From positions 1 to 64,000 of the forward strand of contig JABVXV010000174.1 in NCBI GenBank assembly GCA_013365325.1: 64,000 nucleotides of DNA, read 5' to 3'. The notes below the pieces were generated by a model, which was given only the letters and a program-made list of their open reading frames with translations, searched no databases and was not told the DNA's origin. A program made the position numbers and the translations under genes. How positions within the stretch are numbered: the stretch's first letter is position 1; each line of letters begins with the position of its first letter. This DNA comes from Dipetalonema caudispina (lineage: Eukaryota; Nematoda; Chromadorea; Rhabditida; Onchocercidae). Positions 1 through 14,100 of the stretch are shown piece after piece.

Positions 1-184
<184 letters not shown>

Positions 185-1391
185 TCGACATATAGCTGTG
201 ATATGTTTATTTATTATCATTAATCATCTAACTATCCCTTTTGGTAAGTTGAATTTGATTAGAATTCGGGCATAACATGTAATAGATTCAATTTCTGCAT
301 TGCAAAAGTGAAAATATGAAAATGATGTCATAAACTTTTCTTTTTTCCTATAAATCAGACAAAAAACATTGCGAAGGTATTCTATTTTATAATTTAAATT
401 GGAAAATTTTTTCGCTATAGTTAAAATATTGTCGCTTTCTAATGCACGGAAACATACATTGAATTGATGAAAAAAAGCGTTCATTTTTCATCTTTCAAAA
501 TTTCATTTTTTTTTAAATATCGATTTTTTCCTGTTGATTCCCCACAGTACACATCTCATTCGTTCCGTCCTTATTAACTTATACATTTCAATCAATTGCT
601 GTTATTGATGATAACCCTAATTGGGCCCAAATATATTTTTATTTACATCCTAATTTTGATTTATATTTTTCAATATTAAATTTTAATTTATGCATCTAAT
701 ATGATGAATATAAATGTCGAATATTTCGATGGTTTCTCTTTGAATATGACAGAAAATAAACGATAGGAAAATGATAATGGATTGCGGATCTATGACTGGA
801 TGATGATAGAAATGCATTGCGGTAGACCTTACATAGCTGAAAGCTATTCTGAGACCCATTACAAGTATATGAGGTAGTTTGTGTGCAACTGCTCAACTTT
901 GAATGACCACTCGACCCGGGTCCACTCCTACCTCTCCCTCCTTCCTCCCTCGGCTATTCACAGTAATGATTAACATCGAAATACTACTGCTACTACTACT
1001 ACTACCAACCACTATTACTAATGCTAATACTAATACTATTACTGCTACTATCAATACCTGGACACATAATGGAGCCTCGTTATGTATGTCATAAACTAAG
1101 GTCCTATCACCTCGGTGTCCACTCCATCTTGTCTCCTCTCCCCTCCTTTTATTTCTCGCTTCCCTTCGAAAATCACTTCAATTCTCAAACGCCCACATGG
1201 CGAGACAAAGTTCAGTTAAGAAGGACAAACAATAAACAATATACAGTGTAGCTCAGGGAAGGAGGTGACATACATAGCGGGACGGGTTAGAAGTCTCGAC
1301 AAAGTTCTCTTTCCTCTGGTCACGGAAATGAGCCTGTCCGTCCTCCTCTTCCAACCTCCCTCAACTCATCTTAACTCCCTCTTCCATCTAC

Positions 1392-1439
1392 ACCATCATC
1401 ACCATCATTATCATCATCATCATCATCATCATCATCATT

Positions 1440-1489
<50 letters not shown>

Positions 1490-1490
1490 T
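1392..1490. repeat. (CAT)n microsatellite
   Basis: About 33 units of CAT/ATC with a few TAT variants, followed by ACT units. On the plus strand it gives an artificial poly-His frame. Confidence 0.95.
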
Positions 1491-3300
1491 ATTACTACTA
1501 CTACTACACTAACACCACTAAATACCACTACCCCAATGAGCAGGCAGGCAATAAATCATTTTAATACAAACGGCCTCTTTCACGCTATTTATCAGCAAAA
1601 AATAGGCGAGGTTATTTCAACGTGTCTCCCTTATTAGCGTAGCTTTCTTGCCATTTAGCATCTTTTGCTTAAAGCAATCGCAATTGCTTTTCTTTTTGTT
1701 CGCTTCTTAAATTCATCAATTTTAAACTTCTATCGTATCATTGACTGTTACTTCAACGTTTACCTTCTATCTTTCCCATCTATTAATATTATAATTATGA
1801 TAATTATGATGACGTTATGATGCAAATTTTCTGTCATTCATGCTAAGGAATAATGCAATACACCTTGCTCAACCTCCCTTCATTTTTCATTGGTTCAATT
1901 TCACCACCACACCTTGCTTTCTTTTACATTATCCTAACCTCATCAACAAACAATTTAATAGATGCAGTTGTATGAAGCACTTCTCCTCTTTCATCATTAT
2001 TACTAACGGAAAATGATTAAGTACTATCAGTCAATCACTTTATCCGAGCAATTTAAAATGAATGAACGTTTTTCAGATAATTATTAAATGTTTGTATTAC
2101 TATTTTATCTGTGACTAATAACCGATATATTTAAATTACTGCAAAAGCAATCAATTTTTTTCTTTGCAAAATTATCGATACATTTATTATTTCGAAATAA
2201 TCATTAATAGTATCATAAAGTGTAAAATCTATAATTTATGTTTTTAACAAAAGCAAACAAATATATTTTTTTGCTTATTGTTTGTTTTCTTCACTTACGC
2301 ATTATATGAACTATTATAACCTTAGAATTAAGGCATTGTAGTGAAATAATTATTGGGAAAATATTTGCAAACAATATTTTATTTCTTTTGATTCATTCCT
2401 TTCAAAGAGATGATGGTTGATATCATTGTTTACCTAATGAATGGGCATGTATATTGCAATGTCACTGATGATTAAGTGCGATGGTTATCATCACGTTGTA
2501 AATTAATTATCAGCAAAAGGGCAAATTGATAAAAGGCATAGAATCGTTGTTGCCAGGTTTTCCTACATTGAAAGTGGACAAATGTTAAATAATAGTGATA
2601 ATAAAAATAATAGTGATAATAAAACAACAAACAATAACAACGACATCTGGTAATAATCATCATAATAAGCATAATTTTAATATGGATGCAAATTAATAAT
2701 TCATTATCAATAAATGATAGGTGTTAATGATGATAATTATGAGGCATAAGTGGTACAATATTTGATCCGAAATGTGATTTGAGATTAAATTTGAGACCAT
2801 TCTTCCACTACTTAAATTTCGAAATAAGATTTTATTCTGACTAATTGACAGCTATAGGTTTGTTTTAAAGTCTCTAGCAGCATAAATCATTTGCACTATT
2901 TACATCAACAATCGTTAATTAAGGAATGATGTCATTGACAATATGAATGTAGTGATATGTACTCCATGGTGATTAATGATTTGATGAATGAGTGTATGTG
3001 TCTGCATCTGTGTGTAAGCGAAAGTGGGAATATTGTTGAAAAATGATTTATATGTAAGGAAATGGATCAAGAAGACCGGAAAAAAGAATGGTACTGAGAA
3101 TTCTCGTTGGGCTCATTAGGTAGGGCACATTTTTAAGGTGTTGTTGGGCAACGGATAGTTAATGTACAATTAATATCCAGAATGCTTCCTATAGATAACA
3201 CCTTCCGGATAGATGGACAGCTGCCCACAGGACCCATTCTTTCCTCCTACGAAACAAACGGATCAACAAATGGCCAGGCAGATAAAAATAAAAGTAAAAA

Positions 3301-3304
3301 CAGA

Positions 3305-3347
<43 letters not shown>
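3301..3347. repeat. (CA)n microsatellite
   Basis: A CA dinucleotide run of roughly 20 units, slightly interrupted at its left end. Confidence 0.95.
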
Positions 3348-3348
<1 letters not shown>

Positions 3349-5159
3349 TCTATGAAATGAAAACGCGTCTTCTCATTTTCCTATAGGTTGGGAATTTAAA
3401 AAAAAAAAATTTTTTTTCGAAAAAGAGAATATCAAAATTTATTGTCCTTCTGAGAAGATTAATTATTTTCGTGTTACATTCACAAATTATTGCCCTCCAG
3501 AATGTTTTATGGGACATTTTGGTCGTGTTGATTTCACCTCCCTTTACACTTTCCTTTCTTTCTCTACCTTTTCACCTCACCTAAATTACCCGTGGTCTTT
3601 TTTCCTCCTTCCTCAATATGCATATACACATATGTATATCTTTGATAGAATAATTTTGTAAGAAAATGTGAAATTCTGTCCTAATTAGCATTTAATTAAC
3701 AATAAATTTTAATGCCTTACAAATTATTTTAAATTAGCATATTATAATTACTAGTAATATTCTAAATGTACGCATCTACCCGAACATGCTGTTTAAATTA
3801 TCATTCTAAAAGCTGTTGCAAATGGAACGATGATAATAAAGAATAGAATCAAAAATGGGAATTCAATCTCATTTTTATGGATTTTTAAGAAATGCCATTA
3901 TTCTGGAATATGCCTGCCAATCAAAGCAACACCAAAATTTGCATTTCACTGAAATTTGAGACAGACGGCAAATCTCATTATGAAATCAAACCAAAATGTG
4001 TCATTCTCAATAGCTTTCACTGACTGAATGTTAGCATTCTTCATCAATATATATATATTTCTCTTCTCGTTCCTATTTTCATAAATTCAAATGATTGGAG
4101 CTATTCTTTGATTTCGTTTATTTATCACCTAATTACTAAGGAAGAATTTATTATAATATGAAATTTTCCTCTTTTCCCTGACAAAATTATATTAAAAGAA
4201 AAATTTGAAATTTGAAGCTATTTCATTTGTAACAAGTTTAGTTCGGCTCAAATATTATAGGACTGAAATTTATATAAAATATTTCTGTTCAATTTTTAGT
4301 TGTAAGAAATATGGAATTTTTGAGCATAACAACATGACATTTCTGTCAATTTTTAACGAAATCTTTGGTTTTAATTCTTCGTCTTTTCTCTTTTTTTACA
4401 ACATTTAAGAAAAACGAATTTTGTCAGAAATTACCATCCGTGGCAGTATCACTTTTTTTTTCCTCACTAAAAACGCGCGAAAATTAAGAACGAGAATGTC
4501 ACCGAGACTGGTTGAAAACAACGTTCCAAAAGAACAAAACATGTCTGGTGACAGATTATTGATTGGACAGAAAATTTCAAGTATCAAAGATTATCTGAAG
4601 TGTTACTGATAGTTCCTTGAAATTCGTAGAACTTAAAATTAATCAATCATTCAACCGATTGATTCATCTTTAAGTACCGTATATCTCGGAAGATTTCAAC
4701 CGTTCCCTAATGATAATATAAACATTATCAATAGAAGTAGTAAGTGAAATCAGTACAGGCAAAAAAAGGAAAGGAAGAAAGAATTACTAACTAAAGAAGG
4801 ATCATTCCCGTTCATTGATGATCGGTATCTTCGGGATGATCGTCAATTGTCAATTTATGGTAAAAGAATAGGAGTAGGAGAAAAGAGGACAGAAGAAGAG
4901 TAAGAGGGAGTGGTTGTCATACCTAAAAGCTGTTCGTGTCCTCGATGAGGTGACGGAAAGGAAGGAAGGAGGTGGTAGAAAACGAGGAGGAGGAGGGGGT
5001 ACATGGTAGGCGGGATAGGAGAAGGCTAATAAATTCGGGCGGAGAATTGAAATGTGCACACAGGAGCGAAATAGATTTATTGCTCAGGCAATAAATTATA
5101 TTTTTGCAGGAGAGTAGCGGAAAGATTTTGTGGCGAATGAAGTATTGTTTGTTAAGCAT

Positions 5160-5176
5160 TATTGCTGCAACAATAG

Positions 5177-5208
<32 letters not shown>

Positions 5209-5250
5209 ACTGCTACTGCTACTGCTACTGCAACTGCAACGATTACAGCA
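5160..5250. repeat. Compound trinucleotide repeat
   Basis: ACA/CAA units run into CTG/CTA units. All three plus-strand frames and one minus-strand frame stay open across it (poly-Thr, poly-Asn, poly-Val), which explains the overlapping open frames of about 100 codons here. Confidence 0.93.
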
Positions 5251-5807
5251 ACCATTTATGTTGCACCTTTTCATGCATCATCATTTTCATCATTCTTTAT
5301 TGTCTTACCGATCATTACAACGATCCTTCTAATTGTTCCAGAACAAGCTCATTCAACAGCGACAGTTACCGAACATCGATGTTAGTTTGTTTATTCCTTT
5401 CCTTTATTTGCATGATGTTGTCGATTATGTGTTATTAATTTAATTTCTTCTTCCTCCTTTTTTTCTTTCTCTTTTTTTTTTTTTTTTTTATTTTGTCGTT
5501 GCATAAAGCAACCATATCAACCATATCGCCCATATCATCGCTTAAATTGACGTTTATGTTGCATTTTTGTTGGGATTCTTTTCTGGTTCGATGAAAATTT
5601 TGCTGAATTTTGAAAATAATTTTTTTTCCTGAAATTTCCCTTAAAAGGAAATTTGATAATAACATTACATCCATTGATGAATGGAATTTACACCAATTTA
5701 CATTAAAGATTTGGCTAATATCATGGCGGTAGAAAGGAAAGGATAAAAATATGTAATTAAACATGGAAATGGTATTATACAGCAATGTTATAAGTATAAT
5801 TCAGTTG

Positions 5808-5847
5808 GTTAAGTAACGTATCTTTCTGTTAAGTAACGTATCTTTCT
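5808..5847. repeat. 20-nt exact tandem duplication
   Basis: A 20-nt unit beginning GTTAAGTAACG occurs twice without a gap (5808-5827 and 5828-5847), with no mismatches. Confidence 0.95.
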
Positions 5848-6297
5848 CATTTGGCCATTTATCAACTTGGTAATCATACGATTATGAAACGAAGTTTTAT
5901 AAAAAAAGAAATATTCGAAATTCGACGGTTCTTAACAACATCAAGTACAACCGATATAATTTCTCTGCTGTTTAAACTTCAGAAAATATTTCTTCTTCCT
6001 ACTTTTTGATGAGCTCAAGTTTCATACAGTGGTAGGAATTTAGAAATCATTGAGAATATTAAGTTTCCGTTGAAGGCTCTGAATAATATCAATGAGATAT
6101 GGAAGACAATTCGTTCATTCAGGTCATCTCAGTGCACCACATTCCTGATATTGACGTGAATATTTCCTATTAGAGCTGCCCAAAAAAGCTGCTAACTTTC
6201 AAATTTATTCTGCCTCATCCATCATCAGCTGGTCAAATTTTCAATAGCTTATTTCTTCTGATTCCTTGTAGTTAAGGAATGGTTGTAATGAAATATT

Positions 6298-6298
<1 letters not shown>

Positions 6299-6362
<64 letters not shown>
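6299..6362. repeat. (TA)n microsatellite
   Basis: A near-perfect alternating TA run of about 30 units, followed by AAATAAATAA. Its length is likely polymorphic. Confidence 0.97.
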
Positions 6363-6373
<11 letters not shown>

Positions 6374-8062
6374 TAGATATAATATATATCTGTTTTAAAT
6401 GAGATGCAGAACAACTGACCACTTAGAATGTTTTCAAACTCTCCTGAGATCTCACAACACAAAGCTGAAAGTCAAATTATCATCCATTTCTCAAAAATGC
6501 CAAGCAGTAGCAGCAGCTTCGAAGTTGTTTTGCTTTACAATGTCTGAAAAAATTGAAATAAAACATCGACAGAATGATTTGATGCTTTAGTAATTGAAGT
6601 ACTAAATGAATGGAAATAGATTTAGTCACTTAATGTAGTGTAATAATCATTAATTAATTTTGAAACTTATTTTCCCTTTTTTTTAATAATATTTTTGTTG
6701 CTAAAATTTCCGACAATCAATAAATACTAATACATGTAGTGTCCCATATTTAATATAAAACGTGGTTAATTAGTTTTATGTGTGAGTTTTCTTGGAGTTA
6801 TTAATTATTTGAATATTAAGAGTATTTAATGATGCCAATAAAAAAAAGTGAAAAATCCCACTAAGCGGTTTAATTCTATCCAATGATATGCGCATGCTTG
6901 CTGCAAACACTGCAACATATTTCCTTTTCAGCTTCCTTTTATCAGCCGAAAATTTCTTCTACTAATCATGTTTTGTTTGCCATGAATAGACAATGTTTGA
7001 TGTCTAAAACTGAAAAGGCGGCGATTTTCAAATTTTTTTCTTTTTCAAATTCCCATTAAACAATGAAATTAATGGTAAAGAAGCGAAATAATGGGTATAT
7101 TCAGATGATAGTCCGGATAATCCTGAATGGTTTATGTGAAGTTTCAGTGGATTTTTTCTTTCTTCCTTCTTTTTCCCTTTCTCTCTCTTTTTTGAAATTC
7201 ACCGACAAATAATAGGAAATACTTGTGCTTCTAGAATACTCAAATCCAATTTCTAACGTGAATTTATATAAAATATTTAATTTTTCATTTCACGAAGACT
7301 TCCTCCAAATTACTTCGATTAAAGGCACCTGAATGACACGATAGCTAAATGTTCCGATAATGGATTTTTTTCAAAGTACTGTAAAATTTGATAATTTAAC
7401 AAAAAAAAAAGAAAAAAAAAATGCAAGAAAATTGTTTCTTTCTTTCAGCAACAATATTAACAATATAGAAGAAGACTGAATATGGGTTTTTGTTGAAAAC
7501 CGCCACCCTTTGAGCTATACCGCCCCATTGAAATTATTTGCGGAAAAAAGATTGTAGAGGAGGAGGGAATAAATTTTCCATTTCATGTCAAATCAAGTTA
7601 GCATGTAAAAAAAAAAGAGAGAGAGAGGGAGAGTAGACAATCAAGTTAATCCAATTGATGAAATTAAAAAAAAAAAGTGTCCTGATAAAAAGAAAAGAAA
7701 ATTTTCACTGAGATTATTCATATTTTACATGGGTCATTTAGCGTATTAATAGAACAATAGCAAAATTATATCCTCCACAAATATGATGGATTCATTCATG
7801 CATTTGATTATTCATCAAACAAAAAATGCTCATCATCCTGCAAATCTTTTTATATTATTCTCTTTAATTTATATTTAGCACACAGTTTATGTACAATTTA
7901 TCTTATTTCACTTTTTTTTTTTTATTTTATTTTCAAATGAATTTGTCATTTTTATAGAAGTTATTGCCAAATGATAATCGTTTATTAACATATTGAAATG
8001 CAAAACAAATACTTTATAATTATCCTATTTCTTTCCCTTTTTTTATTTAAATTTCAAGCAAA

Positions 8063-8129
8063 ATGCATTTTAGTTGTTTCATGTTGTTACTACTACTTCC
8101 GGCTGTCAATTATTCAATGATAACGATAT
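8063..8129 (+). CDS. Candidate signal-peptide exon of the FGFRL1-like gene
   Basis: ATG at 8063 opens a short frame beginning MHFSCFMLLLLLPAVNYSM, a typical secretion signal with a leucine core and small residues near a possible cleavage site. Ending the exon at 8129 (donor GTTAAT) gives phase 1, which is what the 9367 exon needs. A stronger donor (GTAAGT, 8138) lies 9 nt downstream, but using it would include an in-frame TAA at 8132. No other signal exon was found nearby. Confidence 0.42.
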
Positions 8130-11100
8130 GTTAATAGGTAAGTATCATCCGGAAACGGAACGGAGGAGGAGGGAATGATGAAGGGATAATGTGTGTATGT
8201 GTGTGTCTGTGTGTGTGTGTAGATGGTGGTGTGGAAAGTTTGACGTTTGACAGTTCTTTCCAATAAGAGCAAATGGATGCGTTGAATTTAGAAATATGGT
8301 GAAATGAAATGGAAAATATAGTACAGTGTACTCAACCTTTCTTTCTTTCATTCTCTTTCTCCCTCTATCTCTCTCCCTTTCGGTCCGAAATTGGCTAATA
8401 TTGACATTTTAATCTTGTTGCTTGATATAGATAAGGCTTATGGTAGAACGGAGTTGTTGGAGGACAAGGAGAAAGGCGCTTACAACCTACTTGATTTCCG
8501 TTTGTTTGTTCCTTCATACCAGTGGAAACTGGCCACTGGCATTTTAACAATTCCAGAAGATCGTCCACTCTGATAGTGTCATTATGATTTTGTTTCCTTC
8601 GTTTGATGAACAGACTAGTTAGTCCCTTTTCTCTCCATTCTTCTTCTTCCCCCGCTCTTGTTCATCGGTGTCCCCTAACAGCTTGTGTCCCCAATGTGAC
8701 GAGAAGGAAAAGGCAGAGAAGATTGACATGTCCGCAAAATTATCGCCCTAAAACGTCACACTGCTTTACATTAAAACACAGGGATATGGAGCGGGAAAGG
8801 AATGTGAGAGGGAGAGAGGATGGGGAGATATTTGAAAAATGGAGTATTAGAAGAATTTCTAAAAAAAAAAATGGAAAAAAGAAACAAGTTTGGAATTAAA
8901 AACTTGCAAACAAACATAATAATTCATATTGTTCGTCAATAAAGAATTTATTGTACTCTAAAGCTAAGGGGTCAAATTTAACAATCTTTTCTTTTTTAGG
9001 TCAATGTCTACTACCTCAGTTCATCCTTTCTTCTCTTCTTTCATACGTTCTCTTTCATTTCACCTAAATTCATTTTGAATAAAGCCGTTCTGTTGGTTAA
9101 TACGAGATGTAAAAAGGTCCTATAGGTCAAAGATTAAAAAATTCTAAAATTCTGAGGAAAAAATTTGAAATTATGAAGATTGTAATTCTTATTTTCATTT
9201 TGCATATCTTCCATTTCTTAACAGTTACTATGATAATATCACTATGCAATATCTATCTGTCAATTTGAGTATTGTTCATTTGTTTTCTCATTTCAAGTTT
9301 TCAATAATTCGAATGGGAAAACGCTTTATTTTTTGGACTGACAAAAAAAAAAAAAAAAAATTTCAGCGCCACCAGATTTATCAATACCATCACAAACAGA
9401 ATTTCGTGTTCCAATTGGGACGAAGCAGTTTAGACTAATATGTCCTGTCAAAGAGAAGAACGATGACCTTTTAATGATTCAGTGGAAGAAAAACGACGAG
9501 CCAGTAAGTTCATCTCTACCTTTTCGTTTTTTGTTTTCTCCTTTCTTTCATTTCTTCTTCTCTTTCTTCCTCTCTCTTCTTTCTTTTTTAAATATCTTAA
9601 GAATTTGTTTAAAAATCTCAAGATATTCCAATATTAAAATGAATCATCAAACACTTGTCCGTTTGAAATGCGTATCGCTATTAGCTGATTTGTCTTGCAA
9701 TACCTGATAATGCTAATTGAAAGGTTTGGTCAAGCATCATTCTAATGATGAATTTTGGATTAAAAATTTTGAACAATATTATTGAATAATGTTAAATTTT
9801 ACAAAAATATTGATAGTTATGTGAATTGAAACAATTGGAAAAGATGAAACATATCCGAAAGAAAAGCTAATTCCCTCTTTATCACTTAATTAAAACCACA
9901 ACCTTGTTATCATAACATTCACCGATCTAACAGTTAGCACTTCATACTCTCACTATAAGTGAAATTTTCTTTTTAGCAAACGATGGAAGGGAAGTTAAGT
10001 TTTTGTGAAGCAATTTTCGAATGCCTCCATAGCTAATACTGCTAGCATATTTGATTAGAATAGTATTGATAATACATCTAAACCTTATCAATCATTCTCC
10101 AAAGTTTTACTTCTACTTTTTTTTGCTCTTTTCTCATTTTTTTAAAGCTTTATCCTTCCATACCTCACTGACTATCTTATATTTCTTGAATAACAGATTG
10201 ATGAAAGTGATATATATATATATATATCACTTCGATCAATATTTATCACTGTTGCAGTAAAAGCTATGTCACATACGAAAAAAGTGCACTTAATTAGTGA
10301 ATTATAAATTTTAACATTTATATTCCTTAACGAAGTTTTAGGTAAAGAAAAAAGAAAAGAAAATTCATATTTTTTCATGTCGATTAACTGATATTGTTAT
10401 TAGACTGGTTATCATCACTCGAGTAATTGAAAGGAAAAAAGACGAGATGTTTTGGAAGTTCATGAAATGAGAGGAAGTTAGATGAGTTGCTCATCATGCC
10501 TTCGTGTTACAAAAAAAAGAAAGAGAAAACAAGAATTGTTATAAATAGAAAGTAAAAATTTAATAATTTAAAATTTGATATTTAAAAGGAATTTATTGGG
10601 TGACTAATTTCTTATCATGGATCACAGTTACACTTATCCTATATTATATCTGCAACTTTTCCAGAAATGTTTATACTATCCTGAGGAAGTGAATAACACG
10701 ATCATTTTTTTATTTTAAATTTAATCATCATTTTGTCTTCTTCCGATTTCCTATCAATTTCCTATTTTCATTGAAAATGAGCTGCACATTAACTTCTATA
10801 CTTGAGGCAGGAATCAAAAGTTCATGCTATATAACCATTTTAAGGTCATTCTAGAGTCAACGCAATACAACGAGTTCATCACTGTATAATAATAATGACT
10901 TAAAGACTATTGCTTCGTAGAAATATTAAGCGTAAAAGCACATACATGAATTTGGATATCATTTATATTGACCATTAGAAACTAGGCACTTCTATCAACA
11001 ACAAACTTCGAATTATTTACACTTGATCATTTGTTCTGAAATACCTTAATCCAAAAATCTCTTGTATTCCTGAAGATTGGATTCGATTTCAACAATCGCT

Positions 11101-14100
11101 TCAAATTGGCCCGATCAGATCGTGAGTTGAAAATTCGTAATCCTCAGCAATCTGATGGTGGAACATATCAGTGCCAAGTGGTTAATGGATTCGGACATCG
11201 GGAATTGAATTTTACCGTAACTTTTTACGACCCAGCGGTGGAGAATGAACAAAATACTGACAGCACACTTACACTCACCGCTAATGGTAATTTATTTTAA
11301 TTACTCAACTCAAACTGAATTCAAGTGTAGTGGTGATATTTTCGAAGCAAAATTTGAGAATGTAAGTTGTACGAGTGAATGCTGAGAATTGATGCATTGT
11401 TAAATGAAAATGACAGTCAGTTGGAATTAACTTTTATTTACAACTGAGAGGAAAGGAAATGGTGCTGCTACTCGAGAGACAAATGAGAATGAAAAAGTTT
11501 GCTGATAACCATGCATCGTAATTGAAACAGTAATTGAGAATTATTGCTTTGAAAGGATAGTGACATTTGACAGAACTTGCAAAAATACTTTGAAAGATTA
11601 GAACCTAACGTACTCATCAATCCATAATGTTGCAGTAATGAATTAATGAATGGAGGCATTTCTTAATTAGGCGAATAGAAAAGCGGAATTCAGTTGGAAG
11701 TTTTGATATTTAAAATTTAAAGAGTCCCGTGAATCGATTGATGGAATTTGCATGTTATCAAAAAGTAGATTGAAATCATATTGGTTCTCTGAAATAGGAA
11801 GTAAATGAAATTTTCGCGAGGGTAAATTCCTATTTGAAGAAAATAATATAAAATTATATTTAGCAGAAAATATTTTAAATTCTTTAGATGTTATGAAGTA
11901 AACAAAAAGATTCTGTTGTTGTTTACGCATACTAATCATTTCCATTCTTTACATGTCTTTATTAAATGTTATTAAATTAGATAAATACGATATGAAAATG
12001 CATCTGAAATCTTATGGATTCAGATTATATCTAGTAATTCGTCTAAAGAGAATGTTTGTAGCATCTCCCCCAGTATGGAAGAACGAAACAGAAATTCGAG
12101 ATTGGATGATAAATCCAGTAAGAATAACAATTGGTGGGGCTTTATTGCTAAAATGTCCTGCGAAAGGAAATCCATTGCCACACATTACTTGGCTACGAGA
12201 TGGCAAGGCATTAGAACGAGGTATTAATATGGAAATGAAGCGTGATTATTGGTTATTATCTATTATCAATATCATGTCTCAAATCTTCATTATTAGTTAC
12301 TTTTTGAAAGCTTAAGAAAATTGTAATTCTCATTCAGGAATCAAACTATCATAATAAAAGTTATCGATGTATTTCCTGAGTGATAATTTTGAAAATTCCT
12401 CAAAATTTCAGAAATTACTTATCACTATTCCTCGGCGATACTTTACCTAAGCGATGTACAACCCAGCGAAGGTGGTAAGTATGTATGTAAACTAGAAAAC
12501 GAACATGGCAGTATCGAAGCAGCATTTCACGTTTATGTGGAAAATTTCTTCGAAGGTTTGGATGGTGAAAGCTGGTCTATTGATCAGACAAATGCACAAC
12601 TTTACCCAATCATTGATGAACCATTCAACAATACTGTTCGAGTTGGTCGCACCGCTCAATTTCAATGCAAAGTAAAGAATCAGCAGCAACCGCTTATTAA
12701 GGTATTATTATTTCCACATTTAAAAGTGACCCAGTTAGAATGATACTAACTCTGATATCAGTCTTTTATCCTTATTCTGACACTGCTGAGAATGAACAAT
12801 GGTACTAATATCCATATTGACACTCGTCCGGGTTTTAATTCAAGTTCAAGTGATATTGATGTCAAGATAGATATTGCTGTCATTTGTAGTCAGTATCTAA
12901 CTTTAAAATTAGTCCTAAAATTGAAGGGATGAACCGTTGTAAAACCACTGACAACCAAACCGGTGGGGAAAAAATTATTTAACGATCTGAAATGTTTGTA
13001 CAGAATAAGAGTGATCTGTGATTATGGACTACAGAAAGCATGACATATTTAGCTACATAATGGCTTTGTTTTCTTGTGATTGTAGTGGTTGAAACGGGTA
13101 AAAGATCCGAATGCAATTCGTCAAACAAATGCAAACGCAACATTAATTCATGCAAATAACATGCATCTTTTACTGCTGGAAAAGCCGGAAACAAGTGCTG
13201 AACTATCGGATGGTGTAAGCCTAAACAGGCTTATCATTCCCAATGTACGATATGAGCATTCTGGGACGTATCTTTGTGTAGTAACAAATGCTCATGGTGA
13301 TATCGCTTATCGATCAGCATATCTTCATGTTATTGCTAGTTAGCCTTTAAAATTCTTCAAATTTTTGATTTTCAACTTTAAGATATTTCAATTTTATTGT
13401 CGTATGGCAGACAATTTATTGATCTTTCATTGTTAATGATGTTAGTACAACCAAATGTAAATAAAAAAAACCAACTAACCTAGTGAATATCCACAACAAA
13501 TAATTATTTTCCAGGATCGGATCATGGAGTGTTATCAAATCTTTACTTTTATGGTGGCCTATTGGTGCTAATTGTTGTATTTACATTAATAACTTATGCT
13601 GTTCATTTCTTACGGAAGAATCAGGCTGCTAAAAATAGTGAATCAGCACAAGGTATCACAAGCACTCGGTATTCATTTTCATTAAGGCCTCCACCTCCAA
13701 ATCTCCCACCTCCAAAAGCTCCGGCACTACCTTCTGAACGGCAGCAACTGATGCCGAACAATCAGCCTTGCGATCGCTATACGATCAATTCAACAGCAAC
13801 AACATACTATCCACAATTTGCTACTCCAGATAAAAAGTTACAGAAGTAAATTACTATTCTCATTTTTTTATCAGGAATCAAGTTCAGTTTATTTTAATAT
13901 TATATTTCAAATTACTAAACCAAATTGAGATGAAATTGATGGATTTAAACTAGTAACAAAATTTTTTGGAAACTAGCAGAAAGCTTAAAAATGCAGAATT
14001 CATTGAAATACGAGAAAAAAATATGACGAAATATCGATAGTGGTGGAGGGATATTGAATATAACGAACAAACTAGAATTAAGAACTTTAAAAATCTTAGA

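Larger units (their letters stand above)
183..8062. other. Gene-poor region, left part
   Basis: I see no supported gene here. Open frames are short, AT-driven or run through simple repeats: the His-rich frame near 1385-1500 is a CAT array and the Asn/Thr frames near 5160-5250 are an ACA/CTG array. A stretch near 900-1260 is richer in C and pyrimidines than its surroundings but shows no splice-linked coding sequence. Numerous poly-A and poly-T runs occur. If the candidate first exon at 8063 is correct, the end of this region holds the promoter of the FGFRL1-like gene. Confidence 0.6.

Noticed and set aside
1385..1564. Open frame with a long poly-His run
   Set aside because: It is a direct translation of the (CAT)n microsatellite; no splice or motif support.
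4923..5438. Overlapping ~100-codon frames on both strands
   Set aside because: All cross the ACA/CTG compound repeat; poly-Thr, poly-Asn and poly-Val are repeat products.
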